Virus record (IMG/VR): IMGVR_UViG_3300050821_007177
Coordinates: 1 to 36,005 of that record
Length of the DNA: 36,005 nucleotides
Strand: one strand, 5' to 3'
DNA from: a virus
The first letter of the stretch is position 1. Every line of letters begins with the position of its first letter. Shown here piece by piece: positions 21,858-28,899 of the stretch. The position numbers and the translations under genes are program-made. The notes under the pieces are model-generated. The model did no database searches and was not told where the DNA came from. It saw only the letters and a list, made by a program, of their open reading frames with translations.

Positions 21858-22232
21858 ATGCCTGCTCAAATCGTCCCGGAACGTCTCGCGAAGCTCGATT
21901 CGATCGTCCTGCTCTACGGCAACCACGACAGCCCGGAGGCGGGCATGTGCGCGATGGAGGCGGCGGCCTGGATTGCCGGCGAGGAGCACACCGACCACCC
22001 ATCCTGCGTCTGCCCGGTCATCGCGGCCATTCTGCGGACCGCGAACGACCGCATGGGCAGCGGTCCCGAGGCGGACGAGCGCCGCACGCGCGTCATCCGG
22101 CCGCTGCTCCCGCTGATCATCGGCAGCCGGTACGGGCGCGAGGAGGAGCGCCGCCGCACTTGGATGTCCTCGGACTGGGCCATCCGGAGCGCGGTGCCGC
22201 GCCTGCTCCGACTCACGTCGCTCGCTGAGTAG
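21858..22232 (+). CDS. Conserved phage/actinobacterial hypothetical, N-terminal part, ended by amber
   Basis: It encodes 124 residues from ATG 21858; AAGGAG lies at 21845-21850. The block 'LYGNHDSPEAGMCAMEAAAW' followed by 'IAGEEHTDHPSCVCPVIAAI', then 'SDWAIRSAVPRLLRLTSLAE', matches a hypothetical protein frequent in actinophages and Streptomyces. From memory of that family, the chain continues past 'LRLAGL' into an Ala-rich helical tail. Here a TAG at 22230-22232 stops it, and the expected tail follows in the same frame at 22233-22628. This may be a nonsense mutation, a split gene, or readthrough. The biochemical role is unknown. Confidence 0.65.
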   Translation: MPAQIVPERLAKLDSIVLLYGNHDSPEAGMCAMEAAAWIAGEEHTDHPSCVCPVIAAILRTANDRMGSGPEADERRTRVIRPLLPLIIGSRYGREEERRRTWMSSDWAIRSAVPRLLRLTSLAE

Positions 22233-22253
22233 CTCGAGAAGCTACCGCCGATC

Positions 22254-22628
<375 letters not shown>

Positions 22629-22726
22629 GGATTTGCAGCTACCTGAGCCGCATGCGAAACTGCTCCTGTTATGGGTCCGCGTGCGCGCGGGCCGGCTCTG
22701 ACGGGCCATAAAGGGGAGCGCGATGT

Positions 22727-22903
22727 CTGGAGCACCGATTCTCACCGGAACGTGACCGACTCATCGCGCTCGGCCTGATCGTCCCCCGAGAGGCGCGACG
22801 GCAGGCCGCCACGACCCCGGAACGGCTTCTGCGACTGGACGGCACGCGCACGACGGCGCTGACCGAGACGCGCTGGCGCAGCCCGCGACCGGAGGCAGCG
22901 TGA
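22727..22903 (+). CDS. Small protein with probable CTG start
   Basis: It encodes 58 residues in the frame whose TGA (22901-22903) overlaps the next GTG (22900). The frame opens after TAA 22709-22711 and has no ATG or GTG start. CTG 22727, eight bases after AAAGGGGAG, is the best candidate. The text 'SPERDRLIALGLIVPREARR' looks coding. A frameshift from ATG 22723 is the alternative. Confidence 0.35.
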   Translation: MEHRFSPERDRLIALGLIVPREARRQAATTPERLLRLDGTRTTALTETRWRSPRPEAA

Positions 22904-23097
22904 GCAGCGGCCGGGAGCGCAACTATGACGTCGACCGGGAGCGGATGCTCGCGGCCTACCTGAAGGTCACGCCGCCGCGCACGCCGGAGCAGGACAAGCT
23001 TCGGGAGCAGCTCTTCGCGGTCATCCGGACCATCCTCGGCACCGACGCGAAGCCGCTGCCGAAGCAGCTCACGATGGGCGAGCGGGGCCGCTGGTGA
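22900..23097 (+). CDS. Small protein, unknown
   Basis: It encodes 65 residues from GTG 22900. Charged and helical, with 'RERMLAAYLKVTPPRTPEQDKL' in part and 'QLFAVIRTILG'. It is joined to the following gene by a GTGA overlap. No family is recognised. Confidence 0.55.
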   Translation: MSSGRERNYDVDRERMLAAYLKVTPPRTPEQDKLREQLFAVIRTILGTDAKPLPKQLTMGERGRW

Positions 23098-23273
23098 ACG
23101 CGCCCTCCCTCGCGAACACCCGCCGCGCGGAGCTCCTGACGGCGACTGTCGAGCGCAACGGGCTGCTCGAGCTGCGCCTCGTCTACCGCAACGCGCCGAT
23201 GCGATGCGCCATCGACCGGAACACCGCCCGCGCGCTGCACGCCCAGCTCGCCGCCTTCCTCGAGGGCCCGTGA
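23094..23273 (+). CDS. Small protein, unknown
   Basis: It encodes 59 residues from GTG 23094 (GTGA). The arrangement of strands ('LLTATVERNGLLELRLVYR') then a helix ('NTARALHAQLAAFLE') is that of a small beta-beta-alpha unit. The function is unknown. Confidence 0.55.
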   Translation: MNAPSLANTRRAELLTATVERNGLLELRLVYRNAPMRCAIDRNTARALHAQLAAFLEGP

Positions 23274-23639
23274 TTGAGCATCCTCGCCGGGCACGCCCCG
23301 AATCTGCCCCCCGTTCCGCGTGCCACCCCGCACGGCACGGAGGAGCGGCAGCACGCGAAGCCGCCCAGCGGTCGAAAGGGTCGCGCCCCGAAGGACTGGG
23401 CCGGGTGGGTCTCCCCGTCCGGACTCCTACGCGCGCTCCGTCGCGGCCCGCTGCTCGGGAGCGAGGGGTATGCGTGGGTATTCGTGTGCCTGCTCTGCGG
23501 ACGTGAAAAGCCCATGCTGCCCAGGCGCATCAAGCAAGGCGACGTCCACACCTGCGGCTGCGGGCCGAGGGGGGAGCATGCGCCGGCACTGAGAGCCGAG
23601 CGGCTCCGTCTCCGGATTTCGGAGGTCGCAAGTGGCTAA
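23274..23639 (+). CDS. Basic protein with split zinc ribbon
   Basis: The protein is 121 residues from TTG 23274, directly after the previous stop. The first 60 residues are Pro/Arg/Lys-rich. 'FVCLLCG' and 'VHTCGCG', about 25 residues apart, give a four-Cys zinc site. It lies immediately upstream of the small-terminase-like gene, whose start it overlaps. A DNA-binding accessory role in packaging or an HNH remnant is possible. Confidence 0.5.
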   Translation: MSILAGHAPNLPPVPRATPHGTEERQHAKPPSGRKGRAPKDWAGWVSPSGLLRALRRGPLLGSEGYAWVFVCLLCGREKPMLPRRIKQGDVHTCGCGPRGEHAPALRAERLRLRISEVASG

Positions 23640-24006
23640 AAAGAAGCCGAACGGTGCGACGGTGTCTGTCGGAAAAGGGCCCGCGAAGGACTCGAAACCG
23701 GCGATGACCGCCATCGCGACCATTTCGAGGGAAGTCGCGCGCGACCTCGACTCACAACGCCTCGACCTCATGTTCGCGGGCCTCATCGCGGAGCCCATCT
23801 ACGACGAGAAGGGTCGCCTCGTCTCCGGCGGGGCGTACGGGGGCGAGCCGCAGTCCGTCTCCGCCGCGGTCAAGGTGCTCGAGCGCCGCGCGAAGCTCCT
23901 CGGCCTCGACGCGCCGACGAAGGTCAAGGCAGAGGTCACGGGCAGCCTGAAGGACATGACGGACGCGGAGCTGCTCGAGCTCAAGAAACGGCTGGGGGGC
24001 AAGTGA
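23632..24006 (+). CDS. Small terminase subunit-like protein
   Basis: It encodes 124 residues from GTG 23632 with GGAGGT about five bases upstream. A Lys/Pro-rich N-terminus is followed by a helical region (ISREVARDLDSQRLDLMF) and then 'AAVKVLERRAKLLGLDAPTK', with an acidic 'MTDAELLELKKRLGG' end. The 'RRAKLLGLD-A-P' segment is common near the C-terminus of phage small terminases. A clear DNA-binding helix-turn-helix is not evident, so the call is tentative. It opens the packaging module but is 2.6 kb from the large subunit. Confidence 0.5.
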   Translation: MAKKKPNGATVSVGKGPAKDSKPAMTAIATISREVARDLDSQRLDLMFAGLIAEPIYDEKGRLVSGGAYGGEPQSVSAAVKVLERRAKLLGLDAPTKVKAEVTGSLKDMTDAELLELKKRLGGK

Positions 24007-24152
24007 ACATCGAGTGGGAGCTCGACGCGCAGGGCAACCGCACCGGCCGATGGCGCCGGAGGCAGTTCTACGCCGTGCCGGGCCTGCGCCGCGATACACG
24101 GCCCCCGAGCAAGCGAACGGCCTGCGAATGGCGGGAGGGCACGCCGCGATGA
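24003..24152 (+). CDS. Small basic protein, unknown
   Basis: The 49-residue protein has a GTGA start overlap and an ATGA end overlap. It is rich in Arg and Trp ('GRWRRRQFYAVPGLRR'), suggesting nucleic-acid contact. No family is recognised. Confidence 0.5.
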   Translation: MNIEWELDAQGNRTGRWRRRQFYAVPGLRRDTRPPSKRTACEWREGTPR

Positions 24153-24589
24153 CCGCCCCCCTCTTCGACCTCCGCCCCGGCCGCCCGAGCGACCACGCTT
24201 TCGTCGTCGACTCCTGGCTCACCTCGAACGCGAAGACGGCGCGCGCCCGGGACATGCTCGAAGCCGGCATCTACTGGACCGAGCACAAGGCGACGGTGCG
24301 GCGACTGCTCGACGAGCAGCTCCTCCTCGTCGCATTCGCGCCGCCCGACGAAGACGCGATCCTCGGCTGGGCCTGCATCTCTACGCCGCCGCCCGGCAAC
24401 CCCGACCCGATCGTCTACTACGTCTACGTCCGCGGCAAGGGCAAGCAGAGCGCGCGCCGGTGCGGCATCGCGCGCGAGCTCTTGTCGGACTTCCTGCCGC
24501 ACGCGTGCACGTACACGCATCGGCCGGCGCATGGGCGCGTGCCGGTGCCGGAGACGTGGCTTTACAACCCCGAAAGGAACTACCGGTGA
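24149..24589 (+). CDS. GNAT-like acetyltransferase-fold phage protein
   Basis: It encodes 146 residues from ATG 24149. N-terminal 'LRPGRPSDHAFVVDSWL', a helix, 'DAILGWACIST' as a central strand, then 'IVYYVYVRGKGKQSARRCGI' with 'ARELLSDFL' give the order of elements of a GNAT domain, with the R/K-rich turn before 'GIAREL' in the acetyl-CoA pyrophosphate-binding position. GNAT-fold proteins of this type recur in phage packaging or morphogenesis regions with unknown substrates. Activity is inferred from fold. Confidence 0.65.
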   Translation: MTAPLFDLRPGRPSDHAFVVDSWLTSNAKTARARDMLEAGIYWTEHKATVRRLLDEQLLLVAFAPPDEDAILGWACISTPPPGNPDPIVYYVYVRGKGKQSARRCGIARELLSDFLPHACTYTHRPAHGRVPVPETWLYNPERNYR

Positions 24590-24807
24590 GTCACTTCAAC
24601 GAGCACCAGCTCCAACAGATCCGCAACACGATCCACGACCTCGACGCGATGAAGGAGGCCGCCGAGCGCCGACGCAAGACGCTCAGCCCGGCCGACCTCA
24701 CGCACTGGCGCCAGACCGGCGAGTGGCCGGCGTGGATCACCACCCGGACCTTCTACCCGACGCTCGAAGAGCAGGCGAAGGCCATCGAGGAAGAAGGCGA
24801 CCGATGA
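24586..24807 (+). CDS. Small helical protein, unknown
   Basis: It encodes 73 residues from GTG 24586 (GTGA). 'EHQLQQIRNTIHDLDAMKEA' and a Glu/Lys-rich C-terminus are helical; 'DLTHWRQTGEWPAWITT' is a conserved-looking turn. It lies between the GNAT-like and GroES-like genes. No family is recognised. Confidence 0.55.
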   Translation: MSHFNEHQLQQIRNTIHDLDAMKEAAERRRKTLSPADLTHWRQTGEWPAWITTRTFYPTLEEQAKAIEEEGDR

Positions 24808-25238
24808 AGGGCAAGCCCGGCAACGGCATCCCGCTCCGGCCCGTCCCGCAGCCCGCGCTCCCGACTGCAGACGCCGTTCCGGTGCAGGGCCCGGCGACGC
24901 GCGTGACCTCCCTCGACCTCCTCGACGGGGCGCGCGCGGTCGGACTCTGGCTCCTACTCGAGCGGGTCATGGACGCCGAGAAGAGCAAAGGGGGCATCAT
25001 CCTCCCCGACGCCGTCCGCGAGAAGCCGGCCTGGGTCGTCCGCTCGGTCGGCGACAAGGTCACCATCCCCGTGAAGGTCGGCGATCACGTCGCCTTCGAC
25101 GGCACGCGCATCCTCCAGGGCACCGACCAGAAGGGCAACCCGCGCGCGGTCTGCTTCGCGATGGAGGGGCAAATCATGGGCGTGCTCAATCCCGAGGCGC
25201 TCCGGAACGTCATCCTCACCACGCGAGCTGCACCATGA
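24804..25238 (+). CDS. GroES-like co-chaperonin
   Basis: It encodes 144 residues from ATG 24804 (ATGA). Residues about 48-105 match the GroES core: 'LWLLLERVMDAEKSKGGIIL' with the mobile-loop GroEL-binding motif G-G-I-I-L at 63-67, 'PAWVVRSVGDKV', then 'VKVGDHVAFDG'. A Pro-rich N-terminal extension of about 45 residues and a C-terminal extension are unlike cellular GroES (about 97 residues). Phage co-chaperonins such as T4 gp31 cap host GroEL so that it can fold the capsid protein. The location among packaging and head genes fits that role. Confidence 0.78.
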   Translation: MKGKPGNGIPLRPVPQPALPTADAVPVQGPATRVTSLDLLDGARAVGLWLLLERVMDAEKSKGGIILPDAVREKPAWVVRSVGDKVTIPVKVGDHVAFDGTRILQGTDQKGNPRAVCFAMEGQIMGVLNPEALRNVILTTRAAP

Positions 25239-25756
25239 GCCTCGGCCCCGCCATCCGCCTGAAGTCCGTCCTCTTCAAGGAGTCCGTGCGCCTGCCCGGT
25301 TCCGGCTCCAACGCCCATTTCATCCCCACCGACGACTACCCGCTCGTCTACTACCCCGAGCTCCACCTGGTCGAAGCGCGACTCCGCCCCGGCATCAAGC
25401 CGATGGAGGGGCAGGAGGCTGTCCGCTGGTACGACAAGGGGAACACGCGGGACATGACGCCGCACCCCGTCGAGCTCGCGCCGCAGCCGAACCTCCGCGA
25501 AGAGGGCGGCCTGCTCGTCGCGCCTACCGCGCAGATCCGGCAGCTCCCCGGCGGCGGATTCGAGCGGGTGACGAGCGAGGAGGCCGAGCCGCCGGTCGAA
25601 CCGGAGCCCGCCAGGCCGCGCGCGCAGCCGAAGGCCAAGCCGCTCAAGAAGGCGAAGGCGGCGGCGGCCCCTGCGCCGCAGCCCGCACCGCCCGCGACGA
25701 CGATGCCGGCGCATCCGCCGAACCTGGCGCGGGTCAAGGCGGAGCGGGGGGATTGA
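25235..25756 (+). CDS. Unknown protein of packaging region with Pro/Ala/Lys tail
   Basis: The 173-residue protein overlaps the co-chaperonin stop as ATGA. The first 115 residues look folded ('AHFIPTDDYPLVYYPELHLV' in part). The last 60 are Pro/Ala/Lys-rich and disordered, resembling a histone-like or linker tail. The family is not recognised. It is probably co-expressed with the packaging genes. Confidence 0.6.
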   Translation: MSLGPAIRLKSVLFKESVRLPGSGSNAHFIPTDDYPLVYYPELHLVEARLRPGIKPMEGQEAVRWYDKGNTRDMTPHPVELAPQPNLREEGGLLVAPTAQIRQLPGGGFERVTSEEAEPPVEPEPARPRAQPKAKPLKKAKAAAAPAPQPAPPATTMPAHPPNLARVKAERGD

Positions 25757-25759
25757 CCG

Positions 25760-26023
25760 ATGTCCCCCGAGGAACTCTCCCGGAAGCTCAACGCCATCCG
25801 GGACAAGTTCGCGCCTCTGATGAAGGAGGCGCTCGACAAGCAAGAGCGCGCCGAGCGTCTCTGCAAGGAGCTCGCTGACCTCGGCCTCGAAGAGCTGCGG
25901 TTCGGAAGGTACGCCGACCATCTCAACTACATCGACTTCGCCTGCGGCTACCGGAAGGACCTCCGCGAAGAGGCGCTGGCGCTGGTCGCCGAGTTCTTCG
26001 GCACGCTCTGGAAGCGAGACTGA
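25760..26023 (+). CDS. Small helical protein, unknown
   Basis: It encodes 87 residues from ATG 25760, three bases after the previous stop. Charged amphipathic helices (LNAIRDKFAPLMKEALDKQ, then LREEALALVAEFFGTLW) dominate, with a 'YADHLNYIDFACGY' turn. No motif is recognised. Confidence 0.6.
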   Translation: MSPEELSRKLNAIRDKFAPLMKEALDKQERAERLCKELADLGLEELRFGRYADHLNYIDFACGYRKDLREEALALVAEFFGTLWKRD

Positions 26024-26026
26024 CGT

Positions 26027-26239
26027 ATGAACTTCGACAATCGCGACCCCGTTGTCCTTGTGTCGCAGTGCTACAGGGACGAAGCCGAGGAGATGGAGGC
26101 CGCCGAGGGCCATTTCCTCTTCGACGCGCCAGAGCCAAGACCACACGAGGAGCAGGTCGCATTCGACCGGGCCAGCGAGAGGGAGGCGCCCTTCCCTCTA
26201 CGCGCACTGGGCAACGGCTGCTTCGAGAGCGCGAAGTGA
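26027..26239 (+). CDS. Small acidic protein, unknown
   Basis: It encodes 70 residues from ATG 26027. It is Glu/Asp/Pro-rich and probably largely unstructured. Its stop overlaps the next GTG start. No function can be assigned. Confidence 0.5.
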   Translation: MNFDNRDPVVLVSQCYRDEAEEMEAAEGHFLFDAPEPRPHEEQVAFDRASEREAPFPLRALGNGCFESAK

Positions 26240-26643
26240 GGAAGGAGCAACTCTCCGTCCTCGAAGGCGGCAACGAGGGCCCCACCTGCGACCTCTGCGC
26301 CCTCGGCCTCTACCTCGGCCAGGGCCGCGACGTCGAGGTCAAGCGGGCGACGCGCGAGTACATGGCGACGCTCCCCGGGCGGATCACGCTCTGCACGTCG
26401 CACCGCGAAGACGTCGAAGCGCTCGGCGTCACGACGGGACCCGTGCTCCAGGACGCGGAGAAGCCGGCGCTCTCGCGGAAGAACCGGCGGGCGATTCAGG
26501 CGCTACAGCGGCGAGCGCATCGGAGGAGCTTGCCCGGCGGCAAACCCGGCGACGGCGGCCGAGCGACGCGACTGCCCGGTTCCGGCGACACCGGCTACCC
26601 GTTCGACCCCGAGGACAACGGCGGTGGCGGCATCACCCTCTGA
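26236..26643 (+). CDS. Unknown protein upstream of large terminase
   Basis: The product is 135 residues from GTG 26236 (GTGA). Near the N-terminus 'CDLCALGLYLGQG' gives a Cys pair, and 'LCTSHREDVE' adds Cys and His for a possible zinc site. The C-terminal 50 residues are Gly/Arg/Pro-rich. It overlaps the terminase start by 20 bases, so the two are translationally linked. Confidence 0.55.
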   Translation: MRKEQLSVLEGGNEGPTCDLCALGLYLGQGRDVEVKRATREYMATLPGRITLCTSHREDVEALGVTTGPVLQDAEKPALSRKNRRAIQALQRRAHRRSLPGGKPGDGGRATRLPGSGDTGYPFDPEDNGGGGITL

Positions 26644-28033
26644 GCTGGAGGCCGAGCTCCGCGCCCGCGTCGACCGGGAGCTCAAGCGCCGCGAGTCCGA
26701 GCGCCGCAACTGGGTCCCGCACGAGCCGTTCGCGAAGCAGCGCGCGTTCATGGGCCTCGAGTGCAAGGAGGCGCTCTACGGCGGGGCGGCCGGCGGAGGT
26801 AAGTCCGACACGCTTCTCATGGACGCGGCGCAGTTCTGCCACCTGCCCGGATTCGGCGCCCTCATCCTGCGGCGGACCCACTCGGAGCTCATCCTGAAGG
26901 GTGCGCTGATGGATCGCTCGCAGGAGTGGTTCTCGAACACGCCCGTCCACTGGAACGGCGACGAGAAGCGCTGGACGTGGCCGAGCGGAGCCACCATCGA
27001 GTTCGGCTACTTCGACACATGGGGAGACCGTGGCCGGTACCAATCGGCGGCATGGAACCGCATCTACTTCGACGAGCTGACGCACTTCCCCGAGGACTGG
27101 TACCGATTCATGTTCACGCGGATCCGCCGCGTCGCCGGCTTCCCGGTCGCGAGCGGGATGCGTTCCGCCACGAACCCGGGCCACCTCGGGCATAAGTGGG
27201 TGTTCTCGCGGTTCGTCGACAGCAAGAAAGACGGCCGCGTATTCGTCCCCGCGACCTTCCGCGACAACCCCTTCATCGACCAGACCGACTACGAGCAGCA
27301 GCTCGCGGAGGCGCCGGACATCACGCGCCGGCAGATGCTCGGCGAATGGGTCGACGATGGCGTGGGGCGCGTCTACCCCGGCTTTGAAGAGACTCGAAAC
27401 TGCATCGACAAGAAGCCCGACGAGGGTGAGTGGTCCTACATCCTTGCGATCGATTTCGGCATCATCAACCCGAACGCCTTCACGGTGCTGGGCTGGCGCA
27501 AGCACGAGCAGACGGTCTACGTCCTCGAGAGCTATCGGAAGAAGGGCGACCCGATCGACGTGGCTGACGAGGTCGCGGCGCTCGAGCGGCGCTACAAGTT
27601 CGACCGCATCATCGGCGACGTCGGCGGCATGGGGAAGGCGTTCGCCGAGCTGATGATCGAGCGCTTCTCAATTCCGGTCGAAGCGGCCGACAAGCACAAC
27701 AAGAACGGCTTCATCCAGCTCCTGAACGGCGACCTCGCGAAGGGGCGCATCCTCGTCGTACGCGACCGATGCCGCGACCTCATCGCCGAATGGGGCGCGC
27801 TCGCATGGGCGGAGAGCGGCCAGAAGGAAGCGCCGGGGCCGAATCACGCCGCGGACTCGTGCCTCTACGGGTATCGCGCGGCGATGGCGTTCTCCGAGCG
27901 GACGGCGACTCCCGTCAATCGGCGCACGCGCGAGGAGCAAATCGCCGAAGATACCCGGCGGGCGTGGGAGGAGACGGAGCGGGAGATCAAGGCGGGGAAG
28001 CGCGAGGAGCGGGAGGAGTTTGGGTATGAGTAG
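26624..28033 (+). CDS. terL: Terminase large subunit
   Basis: It encodes 469 residues from GTG 26624. The ATPase domain has Walker A 'GGAAGGGKS' (53-61) and Walker B 'IYFDE' (147-151), with Asp150/Glu151. The RNase H-like nuclease domain shows Asp277 in 'AIDFG', Asp332 in 'GDVGG' and Asp411 in 'NHAADS', the metal-binding acidic residues. It pumps DNA into the prohead through the portal and cuts the concatemer. Length and architecture are normal for tailed-phage large terminases. It is followed by an ATG start inside its last codons (28026). Confidence 0.93.
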   Translation: MAASPSELEAELRARVDRELKRRESERRNWVPHEPFAKQRAFMGLECKEALYGGAAGGGKSDTLLMDAAQFCHLPGFGALILRRTHSELILKGALMDRSQEWFSNTPVHWNGDEKRWTWPSGATIEFGYFDTWGDRGRYQSAAWNRIYFDELTHFPEDWYRFMFTRIRRVAGFPVASGMRSATNPGHLGHKWVFSRFVDSKKDGRVFVPATFRDNPFIDQTDYEQQLAEAPDITRRQMLGEWVDDGVGRVYPGFEETRNCIDKKPDEGEWSYILAIDFGIINPNAFTVLGWRKHEQTVYVLESYRKKGDPIDVADEVAALERRYKFDRIIGDVGGMGKAFAELMIERFSIPVEAADKHNKNGFIQLLNGDLAKGRILVVRDRCRDLIAEWGALAWAESGQKEAPGPNHAADSCLYGYRAAMAFSERTATPVNRRTREEQIAEDTRRAWEETEREIKAGKREEREEFGYE

Positions 28034-28613
28034 TCGAGCGTTCAACGAGTGCGGAACCTGCAAGCTGCTCTTCGAGTCCAATGAGGTTCGGATCCCATTC
28101 GTCTGCGACTCGTGCCGATGGGCGAACCGCGAGCGACAGACGTTCACGAACGACACCGCGCGCGAGCTGCTCCAGGGGCAGCGCGTAACCCCGGAGTCGC
28201 TGCTCGACCGGGAGGCGGTCATCGAGCGGGGCTTGGCGGCCATCAGGAAGTACAACGGCGAGCCCGTCAGCGAGGTCGCGCAGCAGGCGCCGTACTTCGC
28301 GCACCAGGATGCGGAGCTACAGCGGAACCTCGCGCAACGGGCGCAGGACCCTAACAAGTGCCGCATCGCCGACCTGGAGTGGCAGAACGACGGCCTCAAC
28401 AAGGTCCTGAACGGCAACATCGAGAAGATCGTCCGGATCGAGGCCGACCTCGCCCGCAAGCGCGACGAGTGTCTCCGCCTGGAGAAGCAGCTCGCCGACC
28501 AGAGCAAGCTGTGCGAGTTCCACGCGACGGATGCGAATGTCACCCGGTTCACGCTCGCTGAAGTCCAGCTCGAGAACAGCCGCCTGCGTCGCGAGCTCGG
28601 AAAGAAGCGATGA
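28026..28613 (+). CDS. Zinc-finger plus coiled-coil protein
   Basis: It encodes 195 residues from ATG 28026 with GGAGG upstream inside terL. N-terminal 'CGTCKLLFE' and 'FVCDSCRWANRERQTF' make a four-Cys zinc ribbon. From residue about 95 to the end the chain is a long coiled coil ('EADLARKRDECLRLEKQL', 'LENSRLRREL'). Placed between terminase and portal, it may be a packaging or assembly accessory. The family is unknown. Confidence 0.65.
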   Translation: MSSRAFNECGTCKLLFESNEVRIPFVCDSCRWANRERQTFTNDTARELLQGQRVTPESLLDREAVIERGLAAIRKYNGEPVSEVAQQAPYFAHQDAELQRNLAQRAQDPNKCRIADLEWQNDGLNKVLNGNIEKIVRIEADLARKRDECLRLEKQLADQSKLCEFHATDANVTRFTLAEVQLENSRLRRELGKKR

Positions 28614-28852
28614 CCCCCGAAGACCTCCGCGCCCTGGCCGGCGTCATGCGCGAGCTCGGCGTCTTCAAGCTGACGCTGCCGGACGGCATCTGTGTCGAGA
28701 TGAGCCAAGCCGCCATCCTCGCCGGCCAGAGCGAGAAGCTTGCGCGCGAGGCTCCGGCGAAGGTCGACGAGGCGAAGGCGGACGACGAACGGCCGAAGAA
28801 GCAGGACGAGGACGCCCTGCTCTATGCGGCGACGGAGGGGCTGCCGGACTAG
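28610..28852 (+). CDS. Small protein between terminase and portal, unknown
   Basis: The 80-residue protein overlaps the preceding stop (ATGA). A compact N-terminal half with 'VFKLTLPDGICVEMS' strand pattern is followed by a Lys/Glu/Asp-rich tail. Small portal-proximal proteins of this sort are common; none is matched. Confidence 0.6.
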   Translation: MTPEDLRALAGVMRELGVFKLTLPDGICVEMSQAAILAGQSEKLAREAPAKVDEAKADDERPKKQDEDALLYAATEGLPD

Positions 28853-28899
28853 CCCGCTTCTCCCGACAGTATCCGCCCCCGTAGCATCCTCGATGCAGC

